From positions 1 to 8,195 of the forward strand of contig JADHVN010000059.1 of assembly GCA_016783995.1 (NCBI GenBank): DNA of 8,195 nucleotides, read 5' to 3'. Both the position numbers and the translations under genes were made by a program. This stretch comes from Actinomycetota bacterium. Its GTDB lineage: Bacteria; Actinomycetota; Humimicrobiia; Humimicrobiales; Humimicrobiaceae. The notes beneath the pieces were generated by a model. The model was not told the DNA's origin. It saw only the letters and a program-made list of their open reading frames with translations, and did not search any database. Positions 1 to 6,322 of this stretch are shown here, in pieces. Position 1 is the stretch's first letter. Every line of letters starts with the position of its first letter.

Positions 1-1010
1 CTGAATTTCTTCTTTTCACCAGGTTCAATAAATTTTAGTTCCCCCCTGTCCCTGTGTATTTTCCTTCCAGTGGTCAAACAATTCGAAGGTTCGATTCCGC
101 AGACATATTCGCCATAGCCCATATTTTTCCACTGGCCTAATAACGGGAGGTTGTCTTTATTGAATTTCACCCAAATCCCTATACCGCTCCCATTATTAAA
201 TTTTTCATTCACTATTGCTATATTGGAATTACCGTCATTATCAGCCTTTATATCATGAGAAAATACCTGTTCTTTATATCCTGAAACAGGTTCGGAAAAT
301 CTGCTATATTCTTTAAAACCTTTTTCAGCTTCATGATCCCTGGGTGCCACATTTGATTCGGATTCCAGCAAAATAGATTCTGAATCCAAAACAGGAAATC
401 CAATATTTATATGATAAATAACCATTAATGGTGAGATATCTGAACCAATATTTTCAATTGTGTCCTCCACAACCACCTTTGCCTTATTCATCCAAATAGT
501 TATTTTTCTTTTATTCTCAAGTTTATCTCCAAAGACTTTAGCCTCTCGCACAACTCCCTGCACTGACATCACATAGTCGTCGTCTTCCCAACGGGAATCT
601 GTAAAAATGTTTTCTGCCGGCAGATTTGCGATCCGTCCATGAAGACCCAGTTCTTCACCATTATCAACACATGGCATGCCTGCATAAGTCAGCCCGCAAG
701 TAGTAAGCAGACCTCCGTAAAAAGTCCGGAGCCATTCAAAGTCTCTGCTTTCATAATAGACCGGTGATGTCTCTTTAACTGCAGATTTCCAGGCAATAGG
801 TATTGAGTTGAATCTTAAATCCGATATGTCCAGCCCTCTATCGATAATCACATTCATATCGATCCCAATAGCATTTTTTATGTTTGCTACTCTTACTCCC
901 CGGCTCACTCCATCTATCATCTCATAAAGCTTTATTCCGCCAATTTGTGAAATGTCTCCGACTTTTTTTAAAAGTTCTTTTTTTGAAATTTCCTCATTAT
1001 ATAATTTCAT
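1..1010 (-). CDS. DUF4432 family aldose-1-epimerase-like protein (3' end cut by window)
   Basis: Reading minus from the ATG at 1008-1010 gives 336 codons with no stop before the window edge; the family is usually about 340-350 residues, so only the last few residues are missing. Seen motifs typical of DUF4432 (galactose-mutarotase-like fold): IIDRGLDI at residues 54-61, GGLLTTCGL at 99-107, LGLHGRI at 121-127, EDTIENIG at 182-189, YHINIGFPVL at 199-208, GIEPSN at 305-310 and RDRGELKFIEPGE at 320-332. The start has an AGGAG site 5 nt upstream. No signal peptide or membrane segment is visible, so it is cytoplasmic. Family knowledge: aldose-1-epimerase-like sugar-binding proteins, often beside sugar or sugar-acid catabolic genes; few have a proven substrate. 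It is the last visible gene of the operon, 16 nt after the LarA homologue. I infer a mutarotase or sugar-handling role in the same pathway; the exact reaction is unknown. Confidence 0.88.
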   Translation of the reverse strand, partial: MKLYNEEISKKELLKKVGDISQIGGIKLYEMIDGVSRGVRVANIKNAIGIDMNVIIDRGLDISDLRFNSIPIAWKSAVKETSPVYYESRDFEWLRTFYGGLLTTCGLTYAGMPCVDNGEELGLHGRIANLPAENIFTDSRWEDDDYVMSVQGVVREAKVFGDKLENKRKITIWMNKAKVVVEDTIENIGSDISPLMVIYHINIGFPVLDSESILLESESNVAPRDHEAEKGFKEYSRFSEPVSGYKEQVFSHDIKADNDGNSNIAIVNEKFNNGSGIGIWVKFNKDNLPLLGQWKNMGYGEYVCGIEPSNCLTTGRKIHRDRGELKFIEPGEKKKF

Positions 1011-1026
1011 ATAAGCTCCTAAAAAT

Positions 1027-2256
1027 TTATAAGCTCTTTACAAACCTGCCATTTGGGACAACTGCAATTTTTATACTTTTTTCTTTTCTGATTAATCCAT
1101 CAATAAAATCCTGTATATTATTTATTCTTTTAAGGCCAATCTTTTCAAAGTCTTTAAAATCTGAATAAATAAAGACTTCCGATTTCGTAAGCACTTTGGA
1201 TATTGCCACTGCTTTATGGCCTCCTAATACAAAATCCTGTTTTATTTTTTTTGAGAGTTTTTCATAATCATTTACTTCCTGCATCCACTCTTCAAACATT
1301 ACTTCTCCATAACCTTCACTGCACGCTGCTATAAAAACTATTTTACCGCCGTCTTTGACTATTCCTTTAATATTGTCCAAGGCTTTTTGAGCTTGATAAA
1401 GATTTATATCTTTTGGATAGCCCCCGGGTGATGTTATTACCAGATCTGCCTTCTCTTCTACATTAATCTCATATAGTGAATCATAGATCTTGATGCCTTC
1501 AATAAAGGCTTCGTTATTTTTTCCGGAAACTGCTGCAATTATATTTTTTGAATCATTTAAGATCACATTGAAAAGGAAGTCGATTGAAACAAGCCTGCCT
1601 GCTTCTTCTATATCCTGTCTTACAGGATTAGAGATGAACTTTGCAGCAACCGAATCATTTTCCAGCATCATAGAATGGTTTGCACTTATGGTTTTTTTAG
1701 AACATACTCCCGGCATCACTGCTTTTGCTCCACCGGAATAACCGGCAAAATAATGATATTCAATATTACCTGTTGCAATTAAAAAATCTGAAGATATGAC
1801 CTCTTTTGATACCTCCACCGGTGTTCCAAAAGATGTCGTTCCTGTATACTCGACATTTTCCGCATCAAAATCTATCAGCCGGGCATTTTCTGCCGCATAT
1901 TTTCCAACAAGCCTTATTTTTTCTTCATCAGAATGTTTTCTATGTATTCCAAGCCCAAACAGGATTTTTATATCTTTTACTTTTGCCTTTTTAAGTTCCG
2001 ATATGATCTGTTCCATAAACTTATAAGAGGGGCAGGGTCTTGTGATATCAGAAACAAGAATACATGCACTCGATTTTAAATATGCAAGGTTGAAAATTCT
2101 GTCTGTTGACACAGGATTTTTAATGGCATCCGCAATAATTTTGTCTTCATTTACTGGAACTTCTTCCAAATTATCCTTGCAGATAAGCGGCACAACGTTT
2201 TTGTCAGGAATATCCAAACTAAGACGTCGCTTTTCATATGGTATTTCGAAATGCAT
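1027..2256 (-). CDS. LarA-family nickel-pincer-dependent 2-hydroxyacid racemase/epimerase
   Basis: A 409-residue cytoplasmic protein of normal LarA length. Catalytic landmarks known from lactate racemase are present: DITR at residues 70-73 (substrate-binding Asp and Arg), GLGIH with His105, EYHYF with His168, SGGAKAVMPG with Lys178 (the lysine that carries the nickel-pincer nucleotide), His194 in SANH, and QAQK at 288-291 (Gln288, Lys291). All nickel ligands and cofactor residues therefore look intact. The family interconverts stereoisomers at the C2 hydroxyl by a hydride-transfer mechanism; members act on lactate, malate, phenyllactate, 2-hydroxyglutarate, short aliphatic hydroxyacids or gluconate-type acids. 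The cofactor makers LarB, LarC and LarE are not in this window. The start lies 2 nt after the malic enzyme stop, with its AAGGAA site inside the end of that gene, implying translational coupling. Malate is an attractive substrate from this neighbour, but a sugar acid is equally possible given the DUF4432 gene. Confidence 0.9.
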   Translation of the reverse strand: MHFEIPYEKRRLSLDIPDKNVVPLICKDNLEEVPVNEDKIIADAIKNPVSTDRIFNLAYLKSSACILVSDITRPCPSYKFMEQIISELKKAKVKDIKILFGLGIHRKHSDEEKIRLVGKYAAENARLIDFDAENVEYTGTTSFGTPVEVSKEVISSDFLIATGNIEYHYFAGYSGGAKAVMPGVCSKKTISANHSMMLENDSVAAKFISNPVRQDIEEAGRLVSIDFLFNVILNDSKNIIAAVSGKNNEAFIEGIKIYDSLYEINVEEKADLVITSPGGYPKDINLYQAQKALDNIKGIVKDGGKIVFIAACSEGYGEVMFEEWMQEVNDYEKLSKKIKQDFVLGGHKAVAISKVLTKSEVFIYSDFKDFEKIGLKRINNIQDFIDGLIRKEKSIKIAVVPNGRFVKSL

Positions 2257-2258
2257 TT

Positions 2259-3479
2259 TTATTTCCTTAATATATTCTTAGCCTTATACTCTATCCAGTC
2301 TAAATCAGTATCAGCAGGAGCAGTACCCGTTGCAACTGCTGCAGCAGCAACAGATGTGGCAACTGCAGGAAGCACCTTTGCATCAAATGGCTTTGGAATT
2401 ATAAAATCTGCCTTTATTTCCTTCTCAACTATTAAAGCTATTGCCTTTGCTGCAGCAAGCTTCATCTCCATATTTATATCTGTTGCATTTGCATCAAGTG
2501 CACCTCTAAAAACTCCTGGGAAAGCCAGTACATTATTTACCTGATTTGGATAGTCAGAGCGTCCTGTCGCAATTATCTCAATACCGATACTTTTGGCAAG
2601 TTCCACCCTTATTTCAGGCTCAGGGTTGGCAAGTGCAAATATTATAGGCTTTTTTCTCATTGTTGCTACCATTTCGGGTTTTAGCTGGTCTGCAACAGAA
2701 ACCCCAATAAATACATCTGCCCCAACAAGAGCATCTGATAGGCTGCCTTTTACTGCCTTGGGATTTGTAAGCTCTGCTATTTCTACTTTGGCAAAATTTA
2801 AATCAGGCCTACCTTTGTAAATTATCCCTTTTGTATCACACACTATGATATTGTTTACGCCAAGGTGATCAAGTAGTTTTACAATGGAGTGCCCTGCAGC
2901 ACCTGCTCCATTTATAACAATTTTTATGTCTTTTATATCCAGGTTATAAAATTTTATTGCATTAAAAAGCCCGGCAAGGGTTACTATTGCTGTTCCATGC
3001 TGGTCATCATGGAAGATTACCATGCCTGTTTCTTTCTTTAGCCTGTTTTCAATCTCAAAACAGCGAGGTGCTGAGATATCCTCAAGGTTAATTCCTGCAA
3101 ATGAGGGCTCGAGGAGTTTTACCGTATTTACTATTTTATCGTTGTCTTGGCTCTCTATACACAATGGAAAAGCAGAAACATCCCCAAACTGCCTGAACAG
3201 CACGCATTTGCCTTCCATAACAGGAAGAGCCGCCCTTGCTCCGATATTTCCAAGTCCAAGTACTGCAGAACCGTCAGATACAACAGCTATCATGTTTGCC
3301 CTCGCAGTATAGGTGTTAATAAGTGAAGGATTTTTTGCTATTTCCCTGCATGGCTGGGCAACCCCTGGTGAGTATGCAAGAGCCAAATCATGCTCATTCT
3401 CAGTTTTTACCTTGCTTATAACATCGATTTTCCCCTGTTTGTTCTTATGCATAAGTAGTGATTCTTTATAAATATCCAA
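2259..3479 (-). CDS. NAD(P)-dependent malic enzyme, short bacterial form (oxaloacetate-decarboxylating type)
   Basis: 406 residues, the normal length of the short bacterial/archaeal malic enzyme without a phosphotransacetylase domain. It converts malate to pyruvate and CO2 with reduction of NAD(P), in the cytoplasm. Visible: the N-terminal family pattern ESLLMHKNKQGKIDV at residues 6-20, the catalytic Tyr36 in AYSPGVAQPC, Lys91 in MEGK, metal ligands in NLED (131-134) and FHDDQHGTA (156-164), the Rossmann loop GAGAAG (191-196), ALANPEPEI (282-290) and the NQVNN segment (312-316). The start is TTG: an AGGGAG site sits 6 nt upstream, and residues from the TTG match the family N-terminus, whereas the in-frame ATG at codon 10 has no good site. 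Third gene of the operon, 38 nt after the kinase gene. Cofactor preference (NAD or NADP) cannot be read with confidence. Residues are complete, so it should be active. Confidence 0.95.
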   Translation of the reverse strand: MDIYKESLLMHKNKQGKIDVISKVKTENEHDLALAYSPGVAQPCREIAKNPSLINTYTARANMIAVVSDGSAVLGLGNIGARAALPVMEGKCVLFRQFGDVSAFPLCIESQDNDKIVNTVKLLEPSFAGINLEDISAPRCFEIENRLKKETGMVIFHDDQHGTAIVTLAGLFNAIKFYNLDIKDIKIVINGAGAAGHSIVKLLDHLGVNNIIVCDTKGIIYKGRPDLNFAKVEIAELTNPKAVKGSLSDALVGADVFIGVSVADQLKPEMVATMRKKPIIFALANPEPEIRVELAKSIGIEIIATGRSDYPNQVNNVLAFPGVFRGALDANATDINMEMKLAAAKAIALIVEKEIKADFIIPKPFDAKVLPAVATSVAAAAVATGTAPADTDLDWIEYKAKNILRK

Positions 3480-3485
3480 AATTGT

Positions 3486-3491
3486 CTCCCT
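3486..3491 (-). promoter_or_regulatory. Ribosome binding site deciding the TTG start of the malic enzyme
   Basis: AGGGAG on the minus strand, six bases before TTG at 3477-3479. The alternative ATG nine codons later has no comparable site. Confidence 0.65.
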
Positions 3492-3517
3492 TTTGATAGT
3501 TGTTTTGATTACAAATC

Positions 3518-4780
3518 TTATATGCTTTTTTTATTAAACTTGATAGCTGAATATTTTAAAGCTTTTATAACTGGTAGTTCTTCACCTGATAAAAATCTAA
3601 TCATAGCTCCACCACCTGTACAAATATGTGAAAATCCATTTCCCAAACCATATTTATTTACAGCAGCAATACTATCTCCACCACCAATTACAGAGTAACT
3701 ATTGCTATTAGCAATATGAACCCAGATTTCTTTGGTTCCAATTTCAGATTCTTTTTCCTCAAAAATCCCAGCTGGACCATTAATAAAAATAGTTTTTGAT
3801 CTTGAAATTATATCTTTGTATTTATTTATTGTTTTCTGTCCAATATCTACTATTAAATTATCAATTGGCAGACTTGTTACATCAAGCTCTACTCTTTTTC
3901 CTTCCTCAATGTATGCAAAATCAAGGGGCAATATAATTTTATCTTTATATTTTTTTAATAATTTTTTAGCTGTTGGGATATATTCATTGAGTTTTTCCTT
4001 ATAAATAAAATCAGTTGATGCTCTTCCTAAGTCAATCCCAGATGAAATATAAAATACTGATGCTAGAAGACCTGATGAAATTATTTTATCAGCAATCCCT
4101 TTTAATAACACTGTAGGCATCATCAAAAAAGCATCTTCGATTTTTGCACCACCTAAAAAAAACACACAGGGTTTACTGGGTCTATCCATTATTTTAGAAA
4201 GAGTTTCATATTCTTTTTCAAATAAGCGACCCATTGCTGAGGGAAGCAAATACTCAAACGCTACAAGAGTAGGCTGATCCCTGTGACTTGCTGCAAATGC
4301 ATCACAGATATAAATATCTGCATATGGGGCAAGTTTATTAATAACAATAGTTTTTGTCTGTTCTTCAGCAGATAATTTTAACTTTGTTTCAAAAAGTGTC
4401 ATCTCTTCAGCCATATATCTTACATTATCTAAAAGTAAAATATCGCCTTCTCTTAAATCCTTAATTTTTCTTCTTGCCTCGGGTCCACAAACATCATCTA
4501 AGAATTTAATTTCTTTTCCTAGCATGCTTGATATAACCTTTGAATGAAGCTCTGTTGATATAAAGTTTTGATATTCAAGGTCTCCACCCTGATGCGAAAT
4601 AAGCACCATTTTTGCACCTTTATCTGATAGCTCTCTTATAGTTGGTATAGCTGCCTCAATTCTTGTAACGTCTCTTAGTTTATTATCCTCTCTATTATAA
4701 GGAGAATTAAGGTCGAGCCTGCATAAGACTGTCTTTCTATAGAATTCAAAATCATCTAAAGTGTTTATACCATATTTCAT
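3518..4780 (-). CDS. pgk: Phosphoglycerate kinase, archaeal-like type
   Basis: 420 residues, cytoplasmic. The known reaction is 1,3-bisphosphoglycerate + ADP to 3-phosphoglycerate + ATP. Seen motifs: RLDLNSP at residues 21-27 (family RxDxNxP), DVTRIEAAIPTI at 37-48, SHQGG at 62-66, DNVRY at 118-122, AFAASHRDQP at 161-170, LGGAKIED at 209-216 with the nucleotide-binding Lys213, NGPAGIFE at 334-341, GGGDS at 366-370 and TGGGA at 388-392. The SHQG loop instead of SHLG, and the AFAASHR segment, resemble archaeal enzymes rather than ordinary bacterial ones. Basic-patch residues Arg21, Arg40, His63, Arg121, His166 and Arg167 are kept, but the Arg normally found in SHxGR is Gly66 here. The gene follows the GAPDH gene by 52 nt, so the two would act in sequence. 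An AAAGGA site lies 9 nt before the ATG. The gene looks more AT-rich than its malic enzyme neighbour. A related acyl-phosphate substrate is possible. Confidence 0.92.
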   Translation of the reverse strand: MKYGINTLDDFEFYRKTVLCRLDLNSPYNREDNKLRDVTRIEAAIPTIRELSDKGAKMVLISHQGGDLEYQNFISTELHSKVISSMLGKEIKFLDDVCGPEARRKIKDLREGDILLLDNVRYMAEEMTLFETKLKLSAEEQTKTIVINKLAPYADIYICDAFAASHRDQPTLVAFEYLLPSAMGRLFEKEYETLSKIMDRPSKPCVFFLGGAKIEDAFLMMPTVLLKGIADKIISSGLLASVFYISSGIDLGRASTDFIYKEKLNEYIPTAKKLLKKYKDKIILPLDFAYIEEGKRVELDVTSLPIDNLIVDIGQKTINKYKDIISRSKTIFINGPAGIFEEKESEIGTKEIWVHIANSNSYSVIGGGDSIAAVNKYGLGNGFSHICTGGGAMIRFLSGEELPVIKALKYSAIKFNKKSI

Positions 4781-4832
4781 TGAAAGATTTCCTTTTAAAT
4801 AAAATCTTAATTATAAAAATTCTATATCAATT

Positions 4833-5861
4833 TTACGCTTTATCACCCATACCAAGATATTTGTTTGTGAGCCTGACCCCTTGTTTCCAATCAGTCTGTA
4901 GTGGCATTGCTGCTCTTATTCCATCTATGGTTTCAGGAACAACCACTGCTTCCTGCGGAATATTGATTGTAAAGAAAAGATTATCTCCACTCTTTACAAC
5001 TGTTTCCCTGAACAGGGCAATTTCATACATATCAGCACGTTTTGCACCTTTTTCCCTTGCATATTTAAACAGGGCTGCATTGGAATTAAATCCTTTAGCA
5101 ATATCAACAACTTTTATTCTTGGATGTGCCTCAAACAATGCCATAGCATCTGCTACTTCTATTTTTTTCTTTTGTGTAACAAGCAGTGTGATTATATGAC
5201 CATGAGTCGTTGGAACATGAATAAGTACACCCGTAGCCTCAATATGAGGCATAATTAACATCAAGTCTTTAGCCTGATGGTTGGGCACCTTTTCAACAAG
5301 TGCTACGTCGACTAAACCTCTGTGGCTATCACCAGGATCAGCAACTCTTCTGATAATTGTAACAACAACACGTTCTACGCCTACGGCTTTGTCTATACAG
5401 TCAACAGCTCTGATAAATCCAGTAGTGTTACAGCTTGTAAGTTTAAGATAGTCTTTGCCTATACCTTTATCATAATTAGCATATCCATGAAAAAATACAT
5501 CAGCTACATCATTTTTTTCTCCACCTTGAAAGATTGCCTTTTTATGCGCTGCCTGGTATATTTCTTTATTTTTGGCACCAATGCCTGCAGGTGTTGCATC
5601 AAGAATTATGTCAACTTTTGAGATTAGGTTATCAAGTATGCCTTTTACTGGAAATCCTTCAACATTAAAAGCTTCTTTTTGCCCCTTATCTATTACATAA
5701 AGATCATAAGGACACGCACTATCAAACATTGCCCTAATTGATAAGGTGGGAGCTACATCTGCAACTCCTACAAGTTCCATATCGTCCTGTAATGCTACTC
5801 CATCTGCAAGCCTTTGGCCTATAACGCCATATCCCACTACCGCTACCCTGGTTTTTTTCAT
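4833..5861 (-). CDS. gap: Type II (archaeal-type) glyceraldehyde-3-phosphate dehydrogenase
   Basis: 342 residues, matching the archaeal class (about 335-345), not the common bacterial GapA, with which it shares almost no motifs. Known reaction: phosphorylating oxidation of glyceraldehyde 3-phosphate to 1,3-bisphosphoglycerate with NAD(P). Seen: N-terminal Rossmann loop VGYGVIGQRLADG (residues 9-21), LDATPAG (88-93), FQGGEK (111-116), the catalytic-cysteine motif TSCNTTG with Cys144, RRVADPGDSHRG (171-182), the histidine-rich HVPTTHGH (215-222, probable catalytic His222) and PQEAVVVPETIDGIRA (302-317), a hallmark of this class. The start has AGGAGG 5 nt upstream. It is the first gene of the operon and is directly followed by an archaeal-like phosphoglycerate kinase, so both probably work as an acyl-phosphate-linked ATP-yielding pair. 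Archaeal genes typically read TTLMH where this one has TTHGH (from memory); this might reflect divergence in substrate or cofactor. No signal peptide. Confidence 0.93.
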   Translation of the reverse strand: MKKTRVAVVGYGVIGQRLADGVALQDDMELVGVADVAPTLSIRAMFDSACPYDLYVIDKGQKEAFNVEGFPVKGILDNLISKVDIILDATPAGIGAKNKEIYQAAHKKAIFQGGEKNDVADVFFHGYANYDKGIGKDYLKLTSCNTTGFIRAVDCIDKAVGVERVVVTIIRRVADPGDSHRGLVDVALVEKVPNHQAKDLMLIMPHIEATGVLIHVPTTHGHIITLLVTQKKKIEVADAMALFEAHPRIKVVDIAKGFNSNAALFKYAREKGAKRADMYEIALFRETVVKSGDNLFFTINIPQEAVVVPETIDGIRAAMPLQTDWKQGVRLTNKYLGMGDKA

Positions 5862-5866
5862 TATAG

Positions 5867-5872
5867 CCTCCT
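5867..5872 (-). promoter_or_regulatory. Strong ribosome binding site of the GAPDH gene
   Basis: AGGAGG on the minus strand, 5 nt before the ATG at 5859-5861. It is the strongest Shine-Dalgarno match in the window, which fits a highly expressed first gene. Confidence 0.7.
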
Positions 5873-5947
5873 ACAAAATTTTTATTTCTTTTTAAAAAAA
5901 TATCTTAACTTGAAAATTCTTGAATATATCTTTTATAAGCTATTATA

Positions 5948-5976
5948 ATAATAAATATATTAATAGATTACGTAAA
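5948..5976 (-). promoter_or_regulatory. Candidate sigma-70/SigA promoter of the GAPDH-led operon
   Basis: On the minus strand, TTTACG (5971-5976) serves as a possible -35 box and TATTAT (5948-5953) as a -10 box, 17 bp apart. A second hexamer, exact TATAAT, lies next to it at 5942-5947. The predicted transcript would have a leader of about 75-80 nt. The DNA here is very AT-rich, so chance matches are likely. Confidence 0.4.
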
Positions 5977-5984
5977 CGATTATA
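5971..5984. promoter_or_regulatory. Possible LacI/CcpA-type operator overlapping the -35 box
   Basis: The plus strand reads CGTAAACGATTATA. Its core TAAACGATTA (5973-5982) is an imperfect palindrome around a central CG, the usual layout of LacI-family and catabolite (cre) sites; against the cre consensus I count about 11 matches in 14. It overlaps the candidate -35 box, a position that would repress. No LacI-type regulator is in the window. Confidence 0.3.
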
Positions 5985-6107
5985 TCTTATATTAATTTAA
6001 AATTAGTGTCAATATTTATATTGGTATTACATATTAATTATTACTCTTATGGTTTAGCAGCTTAGAGGTTTTAAGACTTTTAATGATTTTGAGTTATAAT
6101 ATATTGT

Positions 6108-6233
6108 CTAGGAGCTTGACCGAGAATAGAAATTCTGAAAAAATTACTACAGCATATAGTGTTTTATAAATTATCAAACTACTTTATGTGGTATATAAAA
6201 AATATAAATTCACATTCTCGGACGAGCTCCTAG
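6108..6233. repeat. 126-bp element with 20-bp terminal inverted repeats (MITE-like)
   Basis: The left end (6108-6127) reads CTAGGAGCTTGACCGAGAAT; the right end (6214-6233) is its reverse complement except at two positions (18 of 20 match). The 86-bp interior is AT-rich and encodes nothing. Size and layout fit a miniature inverted-repeat element, or the joined ends of a deleted insertion sequence. No clear target duplication is visible: ATATTGT to the left and ATATGT to the right are only similar. The end sequence recalls IS1182-type termini, but that is from memory and unverified. It sits between the kinase terminator and the GAPDH promoter. Folded as RNA it would give a long stem. Confidence 0.6.
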
Positions 6234-6269
6234 GATATGTTAAGTCTATGCTACAAAAATAATAGTTGA

Positions 6270-6303
6270 AAAAATCAATTGTCAGCGCTGGCAATTGATT
6301 TTT
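6270..6303 (-). terminator. Intrinsic terminator of the BadF/NAGK-type kinase gene (possibly bidirectional)
   Basis: A 34-bp near-perfect palindrome: AAAAATCAATTG, then TCAGCGCTGG, then CAATTGATTTTT, with a single mismatch pair (6282/6291) that becomes a wobble in one strand. It begins 19 bases after the kinase stop and is flanked by A and T runs on both sides, giving a U-tract whichever strand is transcribed. Confidence 0.8.
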
Positions 6304-6322
6304 CATTAGAATTTGGCTAAGA

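Noticed and set aside
884..1168. Plus-strand 94-codon frame rich in Leu, Phe and Ile that could pass for a membrane peptide
   Set aside because: It spans the ends of two recognised minus-strand genes; the hydrophobic look comes from reading AT-rich coding DNA backwards.
4781..4832. Internal terminator or promoter between the GAPDH and PGK genes
   Set aside because: No GC-rich stem is present in these 52 bp; AT-rich hexamers here are not specific enough to call.
4780..5199. 139-codon open frame on the plus strand opposite the GAPDH gene
   Set aside because: It lies entirely over a well-recognised gene, has no recognisable domain and no convincing ribosome binding site; it is a reverse-strand shadow.
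6101..6240. ATATTGT and ATATGT flanking the inverted-repeat element as a target-site duplication
   Set aside because: The copies differ by one base in length and do not abut both ends equally, so a duplication cannot be claimed.
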